A stretch of DNA of 64,000 bases, from contig NC_092463.1 of assembly GCF_047495875.1 (NCBI RefSeq), positions 16,543,224 to 16,607,223 on the forward strand. The letters run 5' to 3'. This DNA comes from Pithys albifrons albifrons (Eukaryota; Chordata; Aves; Passeriformes; Thamnophilidae). The translations under genes were made by a program, and so were the position numbers. The notes under the pieces are model-generated. The model was given only the letters and a program-made list of their open reading frames with translations, searched no databases and was not told the DNA's origin. The first letter of the stretch is position 1. Each line of letters starts with the position of its first letter. Shown one piece after another: positions 37,850 through 49,800 of the stretch.

Positions 37850-40833
37850 CTGCAACAAAAGCACAGGACACGTGTCAGCGGCCGTGGGTGGGCAGCCCTC
37901 ATCCCCCGAGCTACAGAAAGCCTTGCCTGGGGCACGAGCACAGCCCTGTCCTGCTCATCCCTTCAGCCTGTCCTGCGTTTGCCCCTCTGGACAGACATCG
38001 GTGCTGGGCAGGGCAGCCCCCGGTGGGTCTGCACCTCCCGAACACGGGGCTGGAGCGAGGGGGCTGCTGGGGAGTTGGGGCCAGGGCAGGCTCTGCTGAG
38101 CAGCACCAGGCACCTGCACTGAGGCAGTGGAGCCAAGCCAGGATGGCACTGGTGCCTGTCACCTGTGGCAAGGGCAGGACATACCTTGCTCATGCAGGGG
38201 ATGGCAGTGTCCCCTCTGTCCATGCTGCCCTGGGTGTTTGTTTGCATGTACCTCCAGTACCAGAAGATGCTTTTCTGTATGGGAAAGTAGCAGCTGAGGA
38301 AGCCACCAATTCAAAGGCCTGAGCTACCCATTACTTGGTGGTCTTTCTATAGCAGCTCTTGTGTATCTGTGCTATCACCTGAAGCTATTTTATTTAGCAC
38401 AGTTACTCCTAACCACTAACTAACTCCTAATTACATGGCTTTGCCTGAACTTGGGTCATATCCAGCTGGTCCTGTCTCAATGCCAGCTCCTGCCCTGCCT
38501 GTCCCTCACAGCTGCCATCACTCTGGGGTCTCTCTGCAGACCATACACCCACCCAGTGCAGCAGCAGGCTCTGCATGAGTAAACTCAGGGCTCTAGATGC
38601 TAAAAGTGCCTTTTTCCATCAGCAGAGCCGAGGTGACAGCCCCTCTCCTGTGTGGAGGGAACAAAGCCTTTCTGCTGCCTGCAGCAGCTGCTGAGCAAAC
38701 ACCAACACTGAGCCATTGGCCAGCACTGCATGTGGCTGGTGTGGAAAAGGTAAAGGAAGTATGCAAAAATAAATATTTTTTTTCTCTCTTCCCTGAGCTA
38801 TTTTCCTGAATGGAGAGAAAGTCACTCTGCCCCTCCATAGGGCCTTTGTCTCAAACCCTGGGAAGGCTTTAGCTACAGCAAGGTGTCAGCAGCCAAACAG
38901 CCCAAGCAGCTGTTCAATGGGTTTTGCTTGAAGCGGGTGAGGGAGCAGCTGGCTGAGGCTCACCTTTCTGGAGGAGAATATTGGCTATGACTGAAACCCC
39001 CAGAAAGTGAGAAAAATAGTGCTGTGCTGAGATCCTCTGCTGCACCCAAAAAGAGCTTGGTCAGATCCAAACCGCTGCCTCATGCTGTGCCTGTGTGCTC
39101 TGGATTGCCTCTGCTTGGCCCCACATGCTGAGACCTGGAGAGAGCAGAGGACAGCACTCTCAGCCCCCATCTATGCCCACACTGGCCAAGCCACACTGCC
39201 ACATGGCCCAAAAATGAGGTGAGAAGACAGGATGGCAGCTGCTTGGGCAGAGCCACAGCCTATGCCTCCCCTTCCCTCACTGCTGGGTGCCTTGTCTAGA
39301 CATTTCCTCACTGACTCCCAGAGGCCCTGATCCAGTTTTTAAAAAAATCCAAATCAGAAAGTCTTCTTGTATCTGTAAACATTACAGTTTTGCAGTCTCA
39401 ACAACCTACCCAGTCCTTGTTTGGAGATTGAGTCCACCACCTTGCAAACAAGGTGTACACCAGAGCCACTGGCAGGGCCAGGTGGGTAGCAACCTTCTCA
39501 GGGGAGAGACAGGGGATGTGAGCAGATGGTTGTGAGGAGGCAGAAGGGGCAGCCCACCCCACTGCATCCCTGCTTCAAGCTGAGACATTTGGCTTTGCTT
39601 TGAACTCACACAATTGGAGATGCCCTCTTAGCCAGGGATGCTGATGGGCAGTCAGCCAGTGGTCTGGAGTGCAACTAAGGCAAGAGGCTTGTTTTGGAGG
39701 CAAGAGAGCTGCAGCAAACTGACTTTACTCACCTGCTGCCTCAGCCTCTTCCCAGGCACCTGATTATGGCCTGTTCCAGGGCAAATACCCACAAAGCCCA
39801 TGCCAACCCCCTGAGCTATCTCAAATTAACTCCTGTGCTTGGAGCTGGGCCTCAGCACAAAGGTGAATCCATCACTCCTGTCTGCTGGAGAGGTGCTAAG
39901 CTAATACCCAGCATCACACAAGGTATCAGGGAAAGAGATGTCTGACTTTGGAAGCCTGATTCAGATGTATTCCTACATCTGTCAACGGTTTCCACTCCAA
40001 AGTTCCTGCTTTCTCACCACAGCTGCACTCCTGATTTACCTCTGTAGGAGGTCTGATGTTACTCTCTCCATCCCGGAGACAGGGAAAGCATTTCCTATGA
40101 CTTGGAAGGGCTTTGGGATACAGGCCCATTTCCAGTCTCCAAATATAGTTTGGGTCACCATGTGCAGCACAGGCCAGTGCAAAAGTGGAGACAGGACTCT
40201 ATGGGACAGGGAATGCTTTTGCACTAGTCACTAAAACAAAGATAAAAACCAAAAGTACAGCCAGGTGCAAATTTCAATAGTACCTGGGTCTGAAAGACTA
40301 AAATTTCACTAAGTATCCACTTAATGTCACAGAGAACCACTGCTGGCTATGTTAATACCAAGGTACAATCCAAATCTCCCAGCATAGTTTGGATAACCGG
40401 GCAGAATTTATTCTTAAGCCTAAGTACACCAACCTCTGTTCTCCTGTTAGCGCTGCCTTCCTCATCCTTCTTTTCTTCAGGCATGGGAGCAAGTGGGAAG
40501 CCTCCTTCACTGCTGTCCTCCTTGGAGTGATGTTTCCATGACCTTTTCACATCTCCCTCTGGATTACGGAAGGCATACTTGCGGGACCTAAATGCCTTTT
40601 TCATGGACCTGTCTGGGTCTTCCCCACTATCATTTTCCTCCCTGCGCTTCTTTGATGTCAGCTGCTTGGCCAGCTCATCCATTTTGTTCCATCTCTTGGT
40701 GTCTTCCCACTCCCTGGAGGACTCCTCCTCCATCTCCTCACTTTTGGCATCCCTGGACTGGAAAGTGTCCTCCTCCTGCATCTCTTCATCCTCCAAGTGA
40801 TGTCTCCCTCCTCTCAGTGCCCCAGGCTGCTCT

Positions 40834-40865
<32 letters not shown>

Positions 40866-43800
40866 CTCAGAGCTCCGCCCATCTTTGCCATATCCCAGCG
40901 CATCATCATTATCTGAAAGAGCATGAAACAAAACAGTGAAAGCAACTGTTAACCTGGTTACAGTCCACCTTCAAACTGAGCCTTCAGGGGCAATGCCAGA
41001 TGGGTTTCCTGAGTTGGGCCTGCTTTCCCAGGATTCTGGAAATAGCCACTCTCGTGTTGCCATGTCAGTAGCAGGACCTGAAGGCAGCAGTCAAAAACCC
41101 TGTGGGAAGTTCAAGAAAAAGGAATTGGTTGTCCACAGGACCTGTGAGAGCCCAGAAGGAGGCAGTGAGCTGTGGGGCCTGTGTTACTTGCTGTGCATGG
41201 GCCCACATGTCAGGTGCTTGTGGTGGGGTCTGGGTGGCTGCTGAAAAGGATATTTCTGTAAACCCAGTAAGGACCTCCCTGAACTTTTTGGGTGTAAAGC
41301 CTCTAATCCATCTGTATCAGTGCTCTCACCTACCCCAGGAAGGTATCAGTGCAGTTGTCTGGGATACCTACTGTCATCTCCCTGCATGTCCTCAGCCTCC
41401 TCGTCCTCCTCAGCCAAATCAAGAGATCTCTCTGCTTCAGTAGGGTCCTTCTCTGCAGCATCATCTCCGTCATCCTCCCGCTCCACTCGCTCCCCTGCCA
41501 CCTCCTTGCTGTGCTCCTGGCCCTGCCTGGATGGCTCCTCTCCCTCGCCCTCAAGCTCTAGGCTGTCCCTGGAGCCTCTGGGCACCTCCTCTTCATCCAC
41601 TTGCTGCTGCTGCTCATCCTCACTGTAATCTTTGCCAATGTGGTTGTTCAAAGCTTTGTCTCGCTGGGCACCCTCTGTATTCTTGATGTCATTGCTCTCT
41701 GCTTCTTCCTGGTCCTCTTTCTCAACAGGGTTGGTATCCCTTGGCCTGGGCTCCCTCTCTTCCAGGCTGTTTTTAACCTCCTCTCTTGAATCTTCATTTT
41801 CCTGGGGTTTCTGTGCTGCCAGTTCGGCCAGGGACCCTGTGGGCTGCTCTTCTTCGAGGTGCTCCCCTGCTGCATCTGCAGAACGAGGAACAAGAAGAAA
41901 CACTTCAGCTGAGAGCTCATTTCACAACCAGCAGAGCCCAGGCATTTCTTAGGGAGCTTCAGCCCAGCTCAGCAATCTGCTTAACCAGTCCATGGATCCC
42001 TTTGCAAGTCACTTCAGCATATGTTTGTGTTCAAGCAAGGCAGTGCTCTCTCTGGTGCCTGCACTCCTGAAGAGACTCACAAGACTGAAGTTAAACATAT
42101 GCCCAAGTGTTTTCCTGCAGCACAGTCCTCATCACCATCTCTTGAGATGCCAGCAACTAACTCACCCTGCATGAAACCAGATTGCATGTAAAATGAAATT
42201 ATTTAGGAGTGTAATACGGCCCTTGCACAGCCCTTCCTGCTCTGAGTGATGTGCTAACATTGCCTCCTTATTTCTTCCATCAGGCTGAAGATGCAGCCAG
42301 CCCTGTTCCCAGGGAGCTGGAAGGAGGGGGAGTGGCTCTGCTTCTGCAAGGGAACTACTCAGCAGGTGCTTAATGTGCCTGTGTATTTGTTCTTGTTCCA
42401 GTGAGACTGCCCTCTTTTAACACAATTAGCCACAGAAACCACTTTGAAAAAGAAAAGATGGGGGCTTAAAACCCAGATAGGTATGGAGAGACAAGTACAG
42501 CCCCAAGAAGGGCTGAGGGATGTGCTGGGGTGAGGCGATACAAAAAGCTGGTCACACAGGGCTGGTGAAGACCTATGAAACCATGCTGGTCTCACTGGAC
42601 TGCTAGCAGGCCTGGATGGTCCAGTGTGCCACACTTCATCCTCATCAGTCTCCACCCTGCTGGAGCAAGAGGTTCAGGTCTGCCCTGACAGGAGGGAGAT
42701 CCAGTGGCACCATCCTGTCGGTTTTTGGCCATGCTGGCTGCAGCAGCAGCCCCCAGGGTTATCACTACTCATTTCTTTGAGCAGCTTTGGACTGATGTTG
42801 CAGCATCTCTGTGCTGCTGTGATGTCAACCACATGACTCAAAGCCTTCTTGAGACCCTCTGTAGGTTTCTGCAGCTGGATGAGAAGTCATGTTGGCATCG
42901 TGTCTTCCTGACAAGGAAAAGGGAAGGGGCCAAACCCTCCTTTTTGCTAAACTGCCTATCTCTAGTCAGGCCATAAAAACACAGTGAGAAGGGGAAATCC
43001 CAGGTGAATGTGATCTTTACAAGATGAAGGTGTTTTGTGTGGATGTGTGCACTGTGTGCATATCACACAGTTCAATTTTCCCTCCAGAGACCTGTTACCT
43101 AATATCTTAGATGCCTGGAAACAACGGTGGCAGGCACAGACCCACATCACTCTCGCCTGTGTCACTGAATCTTTCAGTTCTGGATTTCCCTGGCTGTGAC
43201 TCATGTTAAGGATTAGGAGTGAGTGATAGTGTGAGCAGCAGGGTGGAAAAGATCAGTATCGGTTTGGTGACTTGACAGTCACCAGTTACTATAGCTCAGA
43301 AACGACTTGTGTTTAAACTGGTAAATAAGAACAAAGCAAATACCAGATTTCTTGTGTTTGTCAGAGGCAGCATCAAAGAAGATGCCTACAAGAGAAGCAG
43401 ATGGACATATCAAGGCTGTTAGAAAGAACATCCTTGTTTACAGCCTGACCTGGATTTCCCGGGGGTGGAGGCTGACACTGACCTCTCCGCTTGTTCTTGT
43501 CGGTCTGACTTTCAAGGACTTCGGAAAGTTCATCTTCGAAGCCACTGTTTTTCTTCTGCTGATGAGTTCTCTCATTGGCACCTGTGCCAAGCAACAAAAA
43601 GTATGGAAAAGTTACAGTCCCTCCTATGTTTCAGAAAGTATAGGTAGGGAAATAGTTCTCTGCCCTTTGTATTTTCTACCACAGAAAAATGTGCCAAAGG
43701 GGAGCTGTGAGGAGAAGTGAGACTGGAATCAACTGCAGTAACAAAACCACAATCAGAAACATCATCTGCTGGAAAGAAAATGGTCTCTAAACAAACTAAG

Positions 43801-46800
43801 CAGCATGGTTGCCAGGAAAACTAATATTGATGGAGATCTAGGGAATAAGATGTTCCGAACTGCAGCACACTGAGGCCAACAGAAGACTTCTGCATCAGAG
43901 TATTGAAGATTAAAATTGCCTCCTGCCAGATTTTGCCTACATACCTCTGCTGAGGTGAGCATTGAGAGCTCCCATGCCCTCCAGCCTAGTTGTGAGGGCC
44001 CTCTCCCCAAGGCACTAGGAGGAGGAAGCAGCATTCCATTCTCAGTTCAGGCTCCAAGACCCCACACCTTAGCCTTCAGGATTATGGAGTCCACTTAACT
44101 ATGTAACACCCTGGAAAAAGGTGTCTGAAGGCAGAATGAGCTGGAGACCAGAGTGCACCTGTCCTGGCAACCAGCACTCCCCAGACAGCCCCATTCCAAT
44201 GGGATCTGCAAACCAAGCAAGCCCTGGCTAACCCAGCTCATGTCCTGCTTCTATGCCTTAATGCAATAGCAAGAGAAACACTGCCAGCCCTGTTCTCTCT
44301 AACCCAGAACTGAACAGTACAGGTTCTCCAGCCTGAGCAGAACCAGCTGCAGCCAGCACAGAGGAGACCAAAATAAACACTTTCACTTTTCCCTTGATCT
44401 GCAAGGCTGCTCCACCCCCGCTCTCTGTGATCTCTAGATTAGATCTCACATTATCCTGGGACTAAGTGGTGTGATGGGCTCACACCAAGGAGAGTGAAGC
44501 AAGATGCACTTCTGTGGAACAAATCCCTTCTCATGGACTCCACGCCTAGTGAGACAGCCTCTCATATCTGAGGGCTCCTCAAACCCCTGGTGTGCCAAGG
44601 CAGCAGCATCCCAGCACACTGAATAGGCCAAAGTTTCTTTCTTCTGGATCACTGAAGCATCCATGGGACCTGTCTGAGATCAGTGCCAAGTTGGTCCCTC
44701 AACCATTTGGGTAGTGACCAAAATATGGCTTTGGGAGTTGCATGAGACTCTCTCCCAGTCCTGACTTCCTGAATTTTTCCTCTCTATTCTCCCTGTTGCC
44801 TCTGTGGCTTCCTTGCTCTGGAAGCATTCTGATGGCACTGCCTTCTAGCCATCCCTGGCAGACTTGCCACACAGGAGCAGGGCATAGGGTTGCCCTGATC
44901 ATCTTCTCCCTAGTGATGCCCAGATGCCACCTAGGTTACCCCAGAGAGGAGGAGGGAAGCTCAGGAAGTACTCTTCCTATAGCCTAGGGAGAGCCTTATT
45001 GCAGCCTCAGCTGGTCCACCTGGACATGGATCTGGACTAGCTTTCGAGTAGCCTTGGCTGGGACCTGCATGTCACCTCTGGACAACTTGGCACCTGAGAA
45101 TAACCCTTCTTTCCCTTGCACACCCCTTTGCAAAGCTCTGTGCTGCAGGTGCTCCCACACTGATCTGTGGTGAGCAGCCTGCACCTCTCTACACCAAAGA
45201 GACTTGCAAATGAGTTGAGGAAACCATCAACAATTACCAACTAGCTCAAGACCATTTTTACTGAGGTCTTTTAGGTGCAAGTCTTACTCAACACTCAGTG
45301 TGGATTCCCTTCTGCAGCACCTGGGTTTAGTGAGTCCAGCTGCACAGTTAACATTTTCTTGTATTTCATTTTAGTTTGGGAGCTGGTGATTATTTGTTGA
45401 ATTAAATTGCAGTATTTCCTTTTAGGGTTCTCTCACCCTAAAATGTCCATACTCTGCATCATCACCAAGTTACACTGGTGTATTACAAGTTATACTGGAA
45501 TCGTTATAAGCAAAATTCCTGTCCACACTCACACAATCTTTACTGGAAGTCCTGGTACTGTATTTCCTAGGGCATGTGTATATGATCTCAAACTAATATA
45601 AAATAAATTAAAAACCCAAAACCAAACAAGCAACAAAACTGTGTAAGGGGCTACAACAGATGAAACCACTCTTCCCTATAACTTCTCCATAGTTATATTC
45701 CCAAATAACTGTACTGGCACTGTACCTTGAGCAGCAATTTCCTGGAGTTCCTTCAATAGGTTTTGGTGGCGAAGGATAGAAATAATTCGTTCATCTGCAA
45801 TAGGGAACACTTGTAAAGAAAGCAGCCAAAAATAATCTCCCCCTATCCCCAGGAAATAAAAAAGAACACCAAATGCCACCTCTCTCTGCATTTGCTCTTT
45901 CCTCTCCCCTGACCTGATTTGCTGTCACATCTCTTAACCGTGTGATTAACATGACCGAAAGGTGCTATGCAGACCAGGCAATTTCATGTCACCCAGCAAC
46001 CCTCTGGCCACAGTGCCTGGGCTGGGGGCAGCAGTGGCTCTGTCCCTGCACCTGAGGCCTAGTGCAGGCAGGTGAATGTGTCAAAGACCCCTTGAGAAGG
46101 ATCAAGGAGTCAGGGCTCTGCTGGTCAGGGCAGGACCAGCCCCTGCTTGCCAGATCTGCTCTTGTTGATACCCAGCATTCAGGTTAAGGCTGTACCTCCT
46201 CGGAGTGTTTCTAGACATTCCTCGCTGATCGGCAGGGGGTTTGGCTTAGATAAAGTGTCAGAGATGACCTCTACAATGCACTTCATCACCTAGAAAGAGA
46301 CAAAAATACAAACTGAAGCACTGCTTTTTTTTATATTTTGTTCCTAAATCTACTTGTTACCAAGGCTAAGATACAGCAGGTAATGGCACAGATCTTTCTG
46401 GTCAAACCAGAACTGAATGTTCAGTTCCTGTTTTTCCTAATGCAGGAACAGAGAGTACCTTCTGCAACTCAGAAGTGAGCAAATGACATGTGACAATGGA
46501 AACAGCTTCTTCAACACGACACAAAATTCAGCTGAAGATTTCACGGCTTCAGACCATCCCAGGGTCTGGGCACATCAGGAGACTAAAGGGTATCTAGATA
46601 TATACATAGAAAGCTCAAAATCATCATCTTTTAAGTCAAATATCTCAACCTGCATCTCATAAGAGGGCTCACTGGGTTGTAGAGAGAAACAAGTTGTTCA
46701 ATAGGTGACCCTGAAATCTTGCAAGCTCTTCAAAGCCTGAGAAAGGCACCATATTTACATTGCAGCCAGGCATGGAGGGAGGTGAGCAGCAAATTACCTT

Positions 46801-49800
46801 CAAACACAGATGAGAAATACTGCTCTCTACCCCTAGAGAAGGACAAGACATGCTGGAGAAATGTTTGACTTGGGCTCTGAGTGTTCAAATGATCTCTTAC
46901 AGACTGGAAGAACTGTACATGGTGTCAGGTCATCTGAAAGCAAAGAAGATCTGGCACAGCTTCCCAAACAGGATGAACTGTGGGCCCACCCTTTCCAGCA
47001 GCCCTTTTCTTTGGTGTAAGATGAGGAGCATTATTTATCTGGTTTGTGACCTATGCTGAGTTTGGAGGCCTAACTCTTCACCCATGCAACTGCAGCACTG
47101 CTGATACTGCAGGGATCCCAGAGCTGTATGTGTGGCAGGAGAGGCAATGTGGCACCTCTAGCAAGTGTGAAGACATCCTTGCCACACCAAGACACACCAC
47201 TGGAAGCCCTAATGTGTGATCAGGATAAACCCAAATGGTCACACAGGAGAGAAGCATTCACTAGAGCCTGGTGCTGGTTTATAGTGTAGGAATCAGGCTG
47301 CCTAGTTCAAAAGGATGATTATTTATAAAGCAGCCTGGGAAGGATTCGAGGCTCACAACTGCCTGTGAAAAAAAAGAGGCTAAACTGAAAAAAAACAAGA
47401 ATACATGTAAGCCTTGGGAGCAAAAGAATCACTCACTGTGCCTCATTCTCCTGATGATTTCTGCAGGCAGCCCTGAGAGCCCTGACCTCCCTCACAATGT
47501 ACCATTCTCAGGAGAGCAGAGTGCAGTGGTTGCAGTAGAAATTAAACACAAGTCAGCAATTCCCAGTCATCAACAATGCTGTTCATTCAAGCAATTGGAT
47601 ATATTCATTGACCAGCTGCAATGGGTAAGTCTACTGTGTAAGCAGACAATTCTGCTTCTACAGATAACCCATAAAATGCTGAACTCCTATGAGTTTGAAG
47701 GGGTTGCCTGATGGAATAAAAATGTTATAGAAAAGATCTAAAAAAAGAAACCAGGAGGATTTCCCTAGGATCACTCTCCTATACCAGAAGCAATCCAATA
47801 AAACTGATTTTAGATGACTTTGAGTCAACTCACTCTACAATTAAATAGAAAAATACCAGGTTCTGATGCTCCCTTCCCACATTTCCCAACCTCTGAACCC
47901 ACTTATTGCAACAGTATTTGATGCAACTTCAGAATTAAGGACTTTCTCAGCATGAGAAATAAGGATCTGGTTCAATGATATATTCTATTCAAGCTTTTTG
48001 AAGACTTCTAAGCTGATTTAAGGTCTTTGTTCAAGCACAAAAAACCACATCAGTCACCACAGAAGTACAGTCAACTCTGGGGAGGAACTTTGTAAGGTAA
48101 TGAAATGAAGAATTCAGTCATTCCACTACACTCTCCTTGTCATTTTGTAAGAACAAGTCTTGCAGAGTGAGGCTTCACAAGGTCAAGAAATAATAGCCTG
48201 CACCAGGAAATGGAGGAGATCCTTTCCAAATGAATGTAATTAATCCAGTACAGAAACTCAGACTGGATTTTTGCCATAGCTATCATCTAACCATGAGCAT
48301 GTAACTAGATCCTTAAGAGCAGATCACAATGTCCCTACACAGAAATCTCCAAAGGATCATGTCCTTACAATGACAGACTTCTGAGCTCAGCTATGATAAG
48401 GCCCTTCTGAAATGTGTGGTTCTAAGTGGGAAATAGTGTTCTTCACAATAGTGGGCAAACACCAGAGACATTTTAAATGCTTTGGTCATGTTCAACTCCC
48501 TATGGAAAGCCTTTGGTGTAAGGGAAGTCTGATGAACTGCCCAGGAAAGGCCTGCAGGTGTTGACCACCCATTACACAGCCCTGAGCTACCCACAAATGC
48601 TGGTGGCACAGAGCATGGTGTGTAGAAAAAGCTGCAGTGCTCATTGCTGTATTCATGTGATGATATCCCTGCATGGATCTGTCCTGCAAGACCAGGACTT
48701 CCTTCACAGAAATGCTGTGTCTCAGAGGATGATGAAGGCAGAAAAACCCTAATGGTTCCCTCCAATTGCAGCAAATTCAAAAGAAAGCTGATTTTGCTCT
48801 CAGATAGGGTATGTTTCAGTGTAATACTCAGAGTGGGGGGCAATCTTGGGAAGGAATCCTCCCTTGGTGGAAACATTTCCATCAACAGCACAAAAGTGCC
48901 TTTTTTTACACATAGAATATATTGGGGAATAGCTCTTACAGGGAAAATCATGGAATTAATGGATTGTCCCATCAGATGCCCAGTAAGCATCACACTCTGG
49001 CATGTCCATTTGAAGGGGAAGTGTCTATCCTGGGTAGCCTTCCTCAGTTAGCAGCACACAGCCTGGGGAAGGCATCCGGTGTCTCACAGCTCATGGCTCA
49101 GCCCCAGCAAGGGCTAAGCAGGCTAAAAGTCTTAACAAAGCAACTGCTCTCCAGGCCCAGGCACGTCTGACAGGAAACAGGGAGGTGTTGCTCACAGCAC
49201 ACATCCTATAGGTAACGTGAAATGGAGCCTGTGTCCTCCCCTACTGCTGCCAGGGGAGAAAACATATTGTGGCTAGAAGATTTCAAAACACAAAATGTTT
49301 CAAGAAGCAAGAGGAAAAAGCCTGGAGTTTCCTTTCTGGACATGAATTTCTGTAGAAGTTTTAATTTAGGCAGCCAAGCGATTGGCTCATCCTGAAGGAT
49401 GGGGAGGGAGGAGGTGAGAGGGATGGTGTCTGTCACAGATAACACAGGCAAACCCACCTATCCAAGCATTTAGATGCCAAGAGCCTGTTGGGAGTGCACA
49501 CATTTGCGACGTGCAGCTCTAAGTGCCAGAGGGCATGACACAGATGTATGCACGGAAGCCTATAAGGGAGGGCTGGAGAGGTCAGCCAAGTCCCGTACTG
49601 CTCGTAGCCATCCAGACAGGCTGAGCAGCAGCTGAGTATGGATTAGCAAGCCAAGTGGACCAGTTGTCTATTTTTCCGGAACATGCGTGTGTCAGGAACA
49701 CACCACACACATACAGACACAGATGTGTACACCCCCAAACACACAGTCCTAGCAATGCCTGTTTCTGAATCACATCTCCCCCAACTCTCTCCTGAGTCAC

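Noticed and set aside
41320..41952. Several Ser- and Leu-rich plus-strand frames
   Set aside because: They are antisense shadows of the Glu-rich CHGA exon 6: GAG/GAA codons read in reverse give Ser, Leu and Phe codons free of stops.
48391..48993. 200-codon open frame on the minus strand within CHGA intron 2
   Set aside because: No recognisable domain or composition bias. A frame of this length is expected about once by chance in a window of this size, and it lies inside an intron flanked by well-supported exons.
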